Origin: PWHW01 sp964435025
GTDB lineage: Bacteria; Patescibacteriota; Minisyncoccia; Minisyncoccales; PWPS01
Reading direction: 5' to 3'
NCBI GenBank assembly: GCA_964435025.1
Contig: CAYSXL010000015.1
Coordinates: 1-12,245, forward strand
Length of the DNA: 12,245 nt
Below are positions 1-5,727 of this stretch, piece after piece. How positions within the stretch are numbered: the stretch's first letter is position 1; every line of letters begins with the position of its first letter. The position numbers and the translations under genes are program-made. The notes beneath the pieces are model-generated. The model did not search any database, was not told the DNA's origin, and saw only the letters and a list, made by a program, of their open reading frames with translations.

Positions 1-455
1 TGGGATTCTTCGGCTGACGCCTTAGCGTGACGGGCAGAATCCGCGTGCCTTGTTTCCCCCCGATATCCCTTTTGTACGCCCTCTGAGTGTACATCGTGGT
101 TACCGGAAGCGGGAAGTTCGTGCATCTTCTGTTTCTTGCGGGTAAATTCGTTAAAGTCTTCCACCTCTTTTTTGATAAGATCGTAATCTTCCACAATTCT
201 ATCTATTTCTCGCGCCTGTGTCCAATTTTGCGACTTGGCAAGCTCTAAAAGAGTAAGAAGTATCTCTATATCCCCTTCCACGACAAAAGCAGACTCTCTT
301 CTTTCCCTTACATCCCCTTCCAGAATAAGCGTAACGTTGGCGAGTATTTCATCGGCAACTTCCCTTATTTTGTAACGGAGAGGTTCTTTTTGAGGGAAAA
401 AAAATGTGAGCCTGTATAGTCTGTTGGTAAGTTCTATAAAATACCTCTTATCCAT
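1..455 (-). CDS. Partial helical protein, possibly the N-terminal part of a patescibacterial transcriptional regulator
   Basis: This open frame begins with an ATG at 453-455 (MDKRYFIELTNRLYRLTFFF) and runs off the left edge of the window, so about 151 residues are visible and the C-terminus is missing. An in-frame TAA shortly upstream leaves this ATG as the only canonical start. The visible part is charged and probably all helical. It has an N-terminal LYRLTFFFPQKEPLRYKIRE segment, a leucine-rich helix (EILLTLLELAKSQNW) and a KKEVEDFNEFTRKKQK helix, and then a low-complexity stretch rich in His, Ala and Ser. From memory, similar N-termini occur in Patescibacteria proteins that end in a DeoR-like winged helix; here such a domain would lie outside the window and cannot be seen. 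The gene lies 37 bases after the stop of the gene upstream, so the two are probably co-transcribed. The frame is sound; the regulator idea is weak. Confidence 0.6.
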   Translation of the reverse strand, partial: MDKRYFIELTNRLYRLTFFFPQKEPLRYKIREVADEILANVTLILEGDVRERRESAFVVEGDIEILLTLLELAKSQNWTQAREIDRIVEDYDLIKKEVEDFNEFTRKKQKMHELPASGNHDVHSEGVQKGYRGETRHADSARHAKASAEES

Positions 456-470
456 CTGGTGTATTACTTA

Positions 471-487
471 TTGACCTCCGAGGTCAA
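471..487 (-). promoter_or_regulatory. Inverted repeat that buries the only Shine-Dalgarno-like site before the partial gene
   Basis: TTGACCT (471-477) and AGGTCAA (481-487) form a perfect 7-base inverted repeat around 3 bases. On the minus-strand transcript the GGAGGT core (474-479) sits in the loop and 3' arm. The core lies 18 bases before the ATG at 455, longer than usual, and no closer SD is visible. It could modulate coupling between the two genes, or be chance; there is no T-run, so it is not an intrinsic terminator. Confidence 0.3.
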
Positions 488-492
488 CATAG

Positions 493-1086
493 TCAGAATG
501 ATACCACTGCGGCGTAATTACTGAGATTGTTTATGTCTTCCGGGGTAAGATCCTCGGCCTCCTGCACGCCTTCCTCGAGAAGTTCTTCGGAAATCTCTAT
601 CTCTTCTCCGAAATCAAGCATGCGAGTAGTTTCGTCTTCGGGAGTGAGTCTTTTCTGCACATAATCTTCTACATACACCCTTTCTTCATCAGAAAGCTCT
701 ATCTCTTCTTCTTGCATATGAGAGGTGAGCGCTCTGCGTGCCAAGTGCGTCAGACCGTCTCCCTTTTGCGCTTCTTCGGTATAATACCCGTCTGGTTCTC
801 TTTCTTCTTCCGTCTCTTCTTCTACCAGTGTCCAGTCGTTTTCGGTTTCCTCTTCTTCCGTTTCAGCCACTTCTTCCGGCTCTTCTTCATCTTCTAAGGG
901 AATGACTTCCCCTATTTCCGCTAAAAGCTTTTCGGAAGCGGTAGAAAGAATCTCTTTCGCTTTGTACTCTCTTAGGGCTACAAAGCCGAAAACAAGCACG
1001 AGTATAAGCAGAAGAACAAGTATGGGGAAGACGATATCTTTCTTCTTACCCGGTTTCTTTTCCAAATTAAAAAAATCTTCGCTCAT
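493..1086 (-). CDS. Acidic membrane-anchored protein with LysM-like C-terminal domain
   Basis: I place the start at the ATG at 1084-1086 (MSEDFFNLEKK), giving 197 residues. A longer frame reaches a TTG at 1179, but a good promoter overlaps that extension and its predicted transcription start is near 1144. The product has a short lysine-rich cytoplasmic tail, one transmembrane helix at residues 19-37, a very acidic Glu-rich linker (about 60-98), and a folded C-terminal part (about 102-195). That part begins QKGDGLTHLARRAL and continues with YVEDYVQKR, LDFGEEIEIS and LTPEDINNLSNYA. From memory this pattern (G-D/E-G-x-T-H-L-A-R, then an EDYxQK helix, then a G-E-x-I/V-x-S strand) recurs in Patescibacteria proteins and resembles LysM, so it may bind peptidoglycan outside the cell. 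No strong SD precedes the chosen ATG. The anchor call is solid; the LysM relation is an inference. Confidence 0.75.
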   Translation of the reverse strand: MSEDFFNLEKKPGKKKDIVFPILVLLLILVLVFGFVALREYKAKEILSTASEKLLAEIGEVIPLEDEEEPEEVAETEEEETENDWTLVEEETEEEREPDGYYTEEAQKGDGLTHLARRALTSHMQEEEIELSDEERVYVEDYVQKRLTPEDETTRMLDFGEEIEISEELLEEGVQEAEDLTPEDINNLSNYAAVVSF

Positions 1087-1150
1087 AATATCGACTTTAA
1101 TGATGGTGAATACAAAAAGAGCTTCCCTCCAAATGAACAATTGTGGCGGT

Positions 1151-1179
1151 ACTATAACACAGACAGGGAAAATTATCAA
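1151..1179 (-). promoter_or_regulatory. Sigma70-type promoter for the acidic LysM-like membrane protein
   Basis: On the minus strand, TTGATA (1174-1179) is separated by exactly 17 bases from TATAGT (1151-1156). An A at 1144 is well placed for initiation, giving a leader of about 58 bases before the ATG at 1086. A GGAGGG at about 1126-1131 lies too far from that ATG to serve it and has no start codon at normal spacing. Confidence 0.6.
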
Positions 1180-1219
1180 TTACCAAAATTCAAGAGCCGT
1201 TTTGGGGGAATAACAGAAG

Positions 1220-1263
1220 AAAATAAAAAAGACCCACTCATCCTTAATGGACTTGTGGGTCTT
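1220..1263 (-). terminator. Intrinsic terminator after the SPFH-like gene
   Basis: AAGACCCAC and GTGGGTCTT (1229-1237 and 1255-1263) form a perfect 9-base stem. On the minus strand it is followed directly by a T-rich run (about 1220-1230). It lies 16 bases after the stop of the SPFH-like gene and upstream of the next gene's promoter, so it separates the two units. Confidence 0.85.
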
Positions 1264-1279
1264 GAGGCGTATAAAAGAA

Positions 1280-2011
1280 CTACTCGCGTGTTATGCCCTT
1301 TATTTCCACTGTTACCTCGTAGCCGAGAGACTCTACTTCTTTTCTTGCTTCTTCGGGAAGCTTCATTCCTTCTTCCCATTGGGGTTCACTGTACGTCATT
1401 TTTTCGTTTAGCAACCTGTCCGTCCCGGCTTCAATCTTAGCAATTACCGTTTCCTTCCACTCTTGTATAGAAGAGTGTTTGATAAAAAACATCTCGAGTG
1501 CCTCGTCTTCCGGGAGGATTAGTTTCATTTCTATATCTACATTCCAGAAGACCGAATCTCCGTGCTCTGTTTCCGCCACTATCGGTATATCGGTGTTGTA
1601 GGTTTCTTGAGGATTTATATAGACAAACTCCCTGCTATACGGTATCGCAAAATAGCTGCCGGATACCGTTTTAACCTTGTCCCCTTCATATACGACAGAA
1701 TATTGGTCACTGCTTAAGGGGATGCTCGCCCAAGAAAAGAGAAGAAAGGAAACAGAAAACAAAATAAAGGCACCCATCGGCGCAATACTTTCCGCCTTTT
1801 TTGCGTTGAAAAATTTACCAAGTACTCTCTCTAAAAATGAGAAAACAGCAACCAAAATACAGACGCTGATAAACACCCCGAAGAGCATTGTCCAAAATTT
1901 TGAATACGCATCGTATACAGGATAGCCGAGTGCTGTAAGAAGTCCCACAACAACCATCGCAAAACCAAGGAGTAGACACGAGTTCTCCAGTATTTCCATT
2001 TTTCTTACCAT
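1280..2011 (-). CDS. Three-TM membrane protein with minimal SPFH (band 7/prohibitin)-like domain
   Basis: The 243-residue product starts at the ATG at 2009-2011, preceded by a strong AAGGAGG (2021-2027) at 9-base spacing. Three hydrophobic helices are visible at about 11-29, 40-60 and 79-99. The soluble part (about 100-243) has features of an SPFH domain: an early strand with Y-x-V-V-x-E-G, then G-S-Y-F-A-I-P-Y in the place of the usual PG-x-x-F-x-I-P, then paired strands (YNTDIPIVAETEHGDSVFWN). It closes with a helix-rich EARKEVESLGYEVTVEIKGI stretch like the R-x-x-x-x-x-x-L-x-x-x-G-I-x-V-x-x-V-x-I end of that domain. SPFH proteins form ring-shaped membrane scaffolds. The usual long coiled coil after the domain is absent, because the protein ends exactly where the domain should end. 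The multi-TM N-terminus is also unlike stomatin. The assignment rests on pattern recognition and is moderate. It is flanked by a promoter candidate and a clear terminator, so it looks monocistronic. Confidence 0.7.
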   Translation of the reverse strand: MVRKMEILENSCLLLGFAMVVVGLLTALGYPVYDAYSKFWTMLFGVFISVCILVAVFSFLERVLGKFFNAKKAESIAPMGAFILFSVSFLLFSWASIPLSSDQYSVVYEGDKVKTVSGSYFAIPYSREFVYINPQETYNTDIPIVAETEHGDSVFWNVDIEMKLILPEDEALEMFFIKHSSIQEWKETVIAKIEAGTDRLLNEKMTYSEPQWEEGMKLPEEARKEVESLGYEVTVEIKGITRE

Positions 2012-2094
2012 TTTGGTAAACCTCCTTCCAATTTTTTTTGAAATCTATGTAAACACGTAGAGACGCGGAATTTTTAAAGTACAAAACTGATTAT

Positions 2095-2122
2095 ATTATA
2101 CAAGAATATTAAAAAAATACAA
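2095..2122 (-). promoter_or_regulatory. Candidate promoter for the SPFH-like gene
   Basis: A perfect TATAAT lies at 2095-2100 on the minus strand, within an overlapping TATAATATAAT. The best -35 candidate is TTGTAT (2117-2122) at 16 bases, which is weak. Initiation near 2088 would give a leader of about 75 bases. Placement just after the terminator of the zinc-ribbon gene supports a start here. Confidence 0.45.
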
Positions 2123-2141
2123 GAGAAGATGTGTTTAGGTA

Positions 2142-2172
2142 ATAAAAAAGCTCTTGGCAGGGCCAAGAGCTT
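2142..2172 (-). terminator. Strong intrinsic terminator after the zinc-ribbon gene
   Basis: AAGCTCTTGGC (2148-2158) and GCCAAGAGCTT (2162-2172) form a perfect 11-base stem with a 3-base loop. On the minus strand it continues into TTTTTTATTA. It lies 16 bases past the stop of the zinc-ribbon gene. Confidence 0.9.
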
Positions 2173-2188
2173 CTTCCTTGAAAGACCT

Positions 2189-2371
2189 TTATAGGTTGCT
2201 AAAATTGACATTACCCGGGTTCCGGGTAAAATAGCAGCCTTTTTCTGCTTGACTGGAATCCGCTTCCTGCTTTTGAGATGTTTCGACTAATTTACCTCCA
2301 CAATTGGGACAAGCCATAGCTACTCTTGCGTTGGTTGTGAATTTGCAGTTGCAACATTTTCGCCACATCAT
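2189..2371 (-). CDS. Small zinc-ribbon protein
   Basis: This is a 60-residue protein with two adjacent ATG codons (2369-2371 and 2366-2368). A GGGAG (about 2381-2385) 9 bases upstream favours the first. Two CxxC knuckles are visible, C6-x2-C9 and C21-x2-C24 (CPNCGGKL), 11 residues apart, which is the spacing of a compact zinc ribbon or rubredoxin-like knuckle. The C-terminal half (about 31-60) is polar, carries a lone Cys46, and looks disordered. Such mini-ribbons occur as stand-alone proteins of unknown role and as accessory pieces of RNA polymerase, ribosomal or redox systems; nothing here decides which. The gene has its own near-consensus promoter and a strong terminator, so it is expressed alone. 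I am confident that it is a gene and a metal-binding ribbon. Confidence 0.75.
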   Translation of the reverse strand: MMWRKCCNCKFTTNARVAMACPNCGGKLVETSQKQEADSSQAEKGCYFTRNPGNVNFSNL

Positions 2372-2420
2372 TTCGCAATTCTCCCTTCTTTCTTTTTTTT
2401 AAGCTTTCAGCGTTCTTCCT

Positions 2421-2453
2421 CTTACTTCTACCCTCCTTTTTAATAAAAGTAAG
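2421..2453 (-). promoter_or_regulatory. Leader hairpin displaying a second SD-like motif upstream of the zinc-ribbon gene
   Basis: CTTACTT (2421-2427) and AAGTAAG (2447-2453) can pair in the roughly 93-base leader of the zinc-ribbon transcript. The 19-base loop would carry AAAAAGGAGGGT, a near-perfect anti-SD target with no start codon at a usable distance. The stem is AT-rich and short, so this may be chance. Confidence 0.25.
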
Positions 2454-2470
2454 ATGATTTTCTGAGCGGG

Positions 2471-2499
2471 ATTTTACATCAATCTTTTTTATTTGTCAA
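2471..2499 (-). promoter_or_regulatory. Near-consensus sigma70-type promoter for the zinc-ribbon gene
   Basis: On the minus strand, TTGACA (2494-2499) and TAAAAT (2471-2476) are separated by exactly 17 bases. A second TTGACA lies 15 bases further upstream (about 2509-2514) and may be a duplicated -35 or chance. Initiation is predicted near 2464. Confidence 0.7.
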
Positions 2500-2526
2500 A
2501 TAACAACTTGTCAATCAAAGAAAATA

Positions 2527-2553
2527 TTGTAAGCTGTAAGAAAGCACTATAAA
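2527..2553 (+). promoter_or_regulatory. Weak candidate promoter for the small single-TM protein
   Basis: TTGTAA (2527-2532) and TATAAA (2548-2553) are 15 bases apart, shorter than ideal. Initiation near 2560 would give a very short leader that starts just before the SD at 2562-2568. It lies back to back with the zinc-ribbon promoter in the divergent region. Confidence 0.3.
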
Positions 2554-2577
2554 ATTTTGAAAAGGAGGGTTTTATAA

Positions 2578-2886
2578 ATGAAAAAGTCGCGAGAAGAAAA
2601 GACGAAAAGAAGCGGCACAGCCCGAATGCCGTTAATTCTGTTACCCGTACTCATTGTTGTTTCCACCATTTGCCTAACGGCGTTTCTTTCTGGTGAAAAA
2701 GAAACACGCGTTATTGAAACATCTCCCCGAATACCCCATAGCGCGAACTATATTATCAACAGCAGAATTTACGGGGAAAAGAATATGTCACCCCCGGAAG
2801 CCGTACACGCCCCCGACGATATAGTGCGGATTGAGTATAAGACAGACTTTACCCGGGAAAGAGATTCCATTACTCCGACCGAATAA
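2578..2886 (+). CDS. Small single-pass membrane protein of unknown function
   Basis: The product has 102 residues. The start is well supported by AAGGAGG (2562-2568) 9 bases before the ATG. The N-terminus is strongly basic (MKKSREEKTKRSGTAR) and precedes one hydrophobic helix at about 18-38 (MPLILLPVLIVVSTICLTAFL). By the positive-inside rule the remaining 64 or so residues face outward. The outer part is polar, with proline pairs (SPRIPHS, MSPPEAVHAPDD) and no recognisable catalytic motif or cysteine pair. I recognise no family. It is transcribed away from the zinc-ribbon gene and closed by its own terminator at 2934-2965, so it is separate from the secreted cassette that follows. I am confident it is a gene because of the SD and the coherent topology. 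Confidence 0.7.
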   Translation: MKKSREEKTKRSGTARMPLILLPVLIVVSTICLTAFLSGEKETRVIETSPRIPHSANYIINSRIYGEKNMSPPEAVHAPDDIVRIEYKTDFTRERDSITPTE

Positions 2887-2933
2887 AAATTTCCCGATAA
2901 GGGATTACAGCTCTTTTAAGTTGAAAACAACAC

Positions 2934-2965
2934 CGGCCTTGTAAATAAGGTCGTTTTTTTTATTT
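2934..2965 (+). terminator. Intrinsic terminator after the small single-TM protein
   Basis: CGGCCTT (2934-2940) pairs with AAGGTCG (2947-2953), with one G-U wobble and a 6-base loop, followed by eight T and then ATTTT. It lies 47 bases past the stop and isolates this gene from the cassette downstream. Confidence 0.85.
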
Positions 2966-2977
2966 TCCCCCAATAGG

Positions 2978-3001
2978 AAGTCGAAGATGGAAGTTCGACT
3001 T
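2978..3001 (+). promoter_or_regulatory. Perfect inverted repeat in the upstream region of the secreted cassette
   Basis: AAGTCGAA (2978-2985) and TTCGACTT (2994-3001) are perfect 8-base arms around 8 bases. There is no T-run after it, so it is not a terminator. The position, between the previous terminator and the ATG at 3091, suits an operator or a 5' stabilising hairpin. I see no convincing -35/-10 pair in 2966-3090. Confidence 0.3.
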
Positions 3002-3090
3002 TGCGAGGGTTTTTGCCCGATTTTAAGGGAAAGATAGCCTGTGGAAAACTCGGGTCTTGCCATTCTTTAAGGGGTTGTTATCTTCCCGCA

Positions 3091-3660
3091 ATGCTCAAAA
3101 CGGAAAACGCCAAAAACTTAAAGACCGTTCTTTTTCTCCTTCTTCTTCCCCTTTCTCTCTTTCTTCTTTTCCGTTTCTCCATTGAAGAAGAAAAAGAAAG
3201 GGAGGTTGTAACTCTTGGAGAAGACCGTTTTTTTACAAGTCCGAACCACAAAGTAACGGAAAAAGGAAATTACCTTCTTGTAGAAACACCGGAAATATCT
3301 TTGGAGGTGCCCAAAGATTGGGAGATAGACAGCTACAAAGAGGAATTGCAAAAAGGAATAGACATTTCCACTCCTTCTTGTAATTTCTATCTCACTTCTT
3401 ATAGAGAAAAAAATGAAAACGACTATCTGAAAAGCAGTATAAGCGCTCTTTTGCACGAAGAAATAGAAAGAGAGAATATAAAACTTATAAAAATAGACGG
3501 CATTTACGCAATAGAGCAAGAGGCAGGACCGGTCAAAGTACCTTACAAAGAAAAAATATACGAAATAGGGGTAAGCACCAAAGAAAAGAAAACAGAATGT
3601 AGAGAAAAATTGTATGAATTATTAAATTCGGTTTCTTTCTTTCACAAAAATGAAAAATAA
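3091..3660 (+). CDS. Membrane-anchored PsbP/DcrB-like protein
   Basis: I place the start at the ATG at 3091 (MLKTENAKNLKTVLFLLLL), giving 189 residues. A TTG at 3001 would add 30 residues without membrane or SD logic. An AAGGGG sits about 16 bases upstream, a poor SD. One hydrophobic helix at about 11-29 anchors the protein. The outer domain (about 58-184) has the layout of PsbP/MOG1/DcrB-like lipoproteins: a strand with ISLEVPKDWEID, then GIDISTPSCNFYLTSY, a helix (LKSSISALLHEEIE), a central strand pair and a final LYELLNSVSFF helix-strand. C97 and C170 could form a disulfide. These domains are accessory folds with no common enzymatic activity. The last 11 bases overlap the start of the HhH protein, so the two are very likely translated together. 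The family call is moderate. Confidence 0.65.
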   Translation: MLKTENAKNLKTVLFLLLLPLSLFLLFRFSIEEEKEREVVTLGEDRFFTSPNHKVTEKGNYLLVETPEISLEVPKDWEIDSYKEELQKGIDISTPSCNFYLTSYREKNENDYLKSSISALLHEEIERENIKLIKIDGIYAIEQEAGPVKVPYKEKIYEIGVSTKEKKTECREKLYELLNSVSFFHKNEK

Positions 3661-5707
3661 ACTGCTTATTCTTCTATTTTTCCTTTTTTTCTTTTCTCTT
3701 CCTTCGGACGCTTCTTGCGCATCTCTTTCCACTTTGGAAATAAACAAGATATTTCAAGCCGTAAAACACGAAACCGTAAACACTTATACTACGTTTTCTG
3801 TTTATCCCGGCAAATACAATCCCGAAGAAGAAGCAGTTATTGTTATAGCGAAAGCGGCAACCTTAGATGAACTCATTACGCTCAATCTAAGCGAACTTCC
3901 TCAAGAGTTTTTATTGCAAGCTGTAGGAAAGACGGGGCAACTCCTTGCTTCAACGCTAACAGACCCTTCCGAGGCGATAAGGGCGGAACTTATTAATATG
4001 GGAAGAAGGCAACTTTTTGATTATTTAAAAAGAAAAGATGTAAAGCTGGCGGGAGGAAAAATATCCCTCGGCTATGAAAATACAAACAGAGAACAAGAAA
4101 AAATAGAATTACTTTACTCCGTCTCCAGGGGTGGGGACGGCGAAACATCGCTTTCCATCTACTCTAAAGAACCCGTTTATCCCCCGCTCTCTAAAGCTAA
4201 AAGATCTCCTATAAACAGTTCTGTGTGGAGTGAAAGCGAATTTAATAAAGAAAAGTTACAACCCTTTGTCATTACTTTTTCGGGAGCCACGAAAAAATCC
4301 GCTTACGGGGCCTTTTTATGGGAAGAAGATCCCGAGATAGAAATAGAGTTTGTGGAAAGCTTCGAAAATCTGGAAATCCCCTCTTCTCTTTCCATTTGGG
4401 AAAGAATCGGGAATATGGGGAGAGCTTTTGTCGGAGGCGTATCCGGATTTTGGAGTGATTTGTGGGAAAGTGAGGAGAAAGAGGAAACAGAAATTGCAAA
4501 ACCGGCCCCTCTGGAAAAAGCCGAAGAGGAGATCGGCGATAATGATCATGACCGTAGCGATGATCCCAGTAGTAGAAACAAGTCTCACTACGGGGCAAGC
4601 GATGGCGACAAAGAGGGAGTGACGGAAGTGGAGATAAACTCCGCCCTCGGAGAAGAGCTGGAACTAATAACAGGTATCGGCCCCGCATATGCGGAGAGAA
4701 TTATAAAAAAGAGGCCGTTTTGCTCTTTAAGCGAATTAACAGAGGTTTCCGGCATCGGAGAGGTTACGCTGGAAAATATAAAAGAGGAGGGTTTGGCCTA
4801 TATTCATCCTCCGAAAGAGTGTAAGTTTTTAGAAGAGACAGAGCCGGAGCAGACAGAAAAAGAAGATGATGACAGAAAAGAAAAGAGTGCTAAAGAAAAA
4901 ATGGAAAAAATAAAAGAGAAAATGGAAAATTTGCGGGAAAAAGTGGACGAATACTACTATGACCGTGGCGATGACAATGACAGTGGCAATGACAGTGACG
5001 ATGGCGATGACAGTGGCGATGACAATGACAGTGACGATGAGGATGGCGATGACGATGACAGTGGCAATGACGATGACAGTGACGATGACGACAAAGAAGG
5101 AGTGACGGAAGTGGAAATAAATTCAGCAGAAAAGGAGAAATTAACAGAAATAATACATATCGGAGAAAAGAGGGCAGAGAGTATTATGGAAAAAAGACCT
5201 TTTTGCAGTCTTGACGAGCTTACAAAAATAAGCGGAATAGCGGAAAAAACACTAAATGATATTAAGGAAGAAGATATTGCCTTTGTGGAGCCACCCGAAG
5301 GGTGCGGTGATGATGACAGTGACGATGGCGATGACAATGACAGTGACGATGGCGATGATAATGACAGTGACGATGGCGATGACGATGACGATGGCGATGA
5401 CGATGACAGTGATGATGACGGTGACGATGACGATGGCGATGACAGTGACGACGTAAATTTTGAGATAAAAATAGAGGGCGCAGAATACATAAAAAACAAA
5501 GGCCTTTTTACCGCAATTGTGGACGCCTCCGATACGGAGAGGCAAAACTTAGTAAAGCCCATTATCAAAGGGGCGGAAAACGTGTCGCACAAGAAAATGG
5601 AAAGAGAAAATATAGACGCCGTCAACAAAGAAGGGAGCGACGAGCGGAAAATAATCGTTATTTCTGCGGAGTATTTTTTACAAGAAGAACTTGAAAAATA
5701 CAATTAG
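3650..5707 (+). CDS. Secreted protein with two HhH (ComEA-like) modules on Asp-rich tethers
   Basis: The 685-residue product starts within the upstream gene (ATG at 3650, 11-base overlap). A signal peptide (about 1-24, hydrophobic core LLILLFFLFFFSL, likely cleaved after SCA) is followed by an unrecognised mixed alpha/beta region (about 25-235), a Trp-rich linker (248-272), and HhH module 1 (about 322-388, with TGIGPAYAERI and SGIGEVTLENI). Next come a charged helix (405-436), Asp tract 1 (438-481), HhH module 2 (about 483-549), Asp tract 2 (553-601), and a C-terminal domain (602-685, GLFTAIVDASDTE...). HhH hairpins usually contact the DNA backbone, as in the uptake receptor ComEA. Module 2 is altered: HIG and GIA replace the two GIG turns. 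Each module carries two Cys (C358/C391 and C519/C552) exactly 33 apart, consistent with an external disulfide. The Asp tracts could bind calcium or act as stiff spacers. The DNA-binding role is inference. Confidence 0.8.
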   Translation: MKNKLLILLFFLFFFSLPSDASCASLSTLEINKIFQAVKHETVNTYTTFSVYPGKYNPEEEAVIVIAKAATLDELITLNLSELPQEFLLQAVGKTGQLLASTLTDPSEAIRAELINMGRRQLFDYLKRKDVKLAGGKISLGYENTNREQEKIELLYSVSRGGDGETSLSIYSKEPVYPPLSKAKRSPINSSVWSESEFNKEKLQPFVITFSGATKKSAYGAFLWEEDPEIEIEFVESFENLEIPSSLSIWERIGNMGRAFVGGVSGFWSDLWESEEKEETEIAKPAPLEKAEEEIGDNDHDRSDDPSSRNKSHYGASDGDKEGVTEVEINSALGEELELITGIGPAYAERIIKKRPFCSLSELTEVSGIGEVTLENIKEEGLAYIHPPKECKFLEETEPEQTEKEDDDRKEKSAKEKMEKIKEKMENLREKVDEYYYDRGDDNDSGNDSDDGDDSGDDNDSDDEDGDDDDSGNDDDSDDDDKEGVTEVEINSAEKEKLTEIIHIGEKRAESIMEKRPFCSLDELTKISGIAEKTLNDIKEEDIAFVEPPEGCGDDDSDDGDDNDSDDGDDNDSDDGDDDDDGDDDDSDDDGDDDDGDDSDDVNFEIKIEGAEYIKNKGLFTAIVDASDTERQNLVKPIIKGAENVSHKKMERENIDAVNKEGSDERKIIVISAEYFLQEELEKYN
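4607..4645 (+). repeat. Start of HhH module 1, copy A of an internal duplication
   Basis: These 39 bases encode DKEGVTEVEINSA. Copy B is at 5090-5128. The copies differ at 5 of 39 bases, all of them synonymous third positions, while the 13 residues are identical. This points to a duplicated HhH module whose entry segment is under selection. Confidence 0.8.
4961..5092 (+). repeat. Asp tract 1, low-complexity coding repeat between HhH modules
   Basis: The tract is built from GAY codons mixed with AGT, GGC and AAT, giving only Asp, Ser, Gly and Asn apart from an initial Arg and one Glu. In residues 441-481, 25 of 41 are Asp. Triplet periodicity keeps other frames open, producing false antisense frames. 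Length is likely to vary between strains by slippage. Confidence 0.85.
5090..5128 (+). repeat. Start of HhH module 2, copy B of the internal duplication
   Basis: This is the second copy of the DKEGVTEVEINSA-encoding segment (copy A at 4607-4645). Further into the module the two copies diverge, most clearly at the two hairpin turns. Confidence 0.8.
5306..5452 (+). repeat. Asp tract 2, with a 24-base unit
   Basis: The tract encodes repeats of the eight-residue unit DDNDSDDG, seen as two near-identical 24-base copies at about 5328-5375, and then decays into longer Asp runs. In residues 554-601, 35 of 48 are Asp. It separates HhH module 2 from the C-terminal domain. Confidence 0.85.
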
Positions 5708-5727
5708 TAATTATTAAACAAATTTTT

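Noticed and set aside
1087..1179. N-terminal extension of the LysM-like membrane protein to a TTG at 1179
   Set aside because: The extension overlaps a TTGATA-17-TATAGT promoter with its start site near 1144, and the ATG at 1086 gives a normal membrane-anchor N-terminus.
3001..3090. N-terminal extension of the PsbP-like protein to a TTG at 3001
   Set aside because: It would place about 40 soluble residues before the membrane anchor and includes the arm of an inverted repeat; no SD supports it.
2978..3090. Fluoride-riboswitch-like look of the hairpin region (GATGG in a loop)
   Set aside because: The conserved pseudoknot partners and downstream stem of that riboswitch are absent; only a short word matches.
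4961..5452. Regular repeats suggestive of a CRISPR array or minisatellite
   Set aside because: Repeats are short, in phase with codons, have no unique spacers of constant length, and encode the Asp tracts of a well-supported gene.
4957..5703. 248-residue open frame on the minus strand, rich in Ser and Pro
   Set aside because: It is the antisense shadow of the GAY-codon Asp tracts and HhH modules. Low-complexity Ser/Leu/Pro composition with no start context, and the plus-strand protein is clearly the real one.
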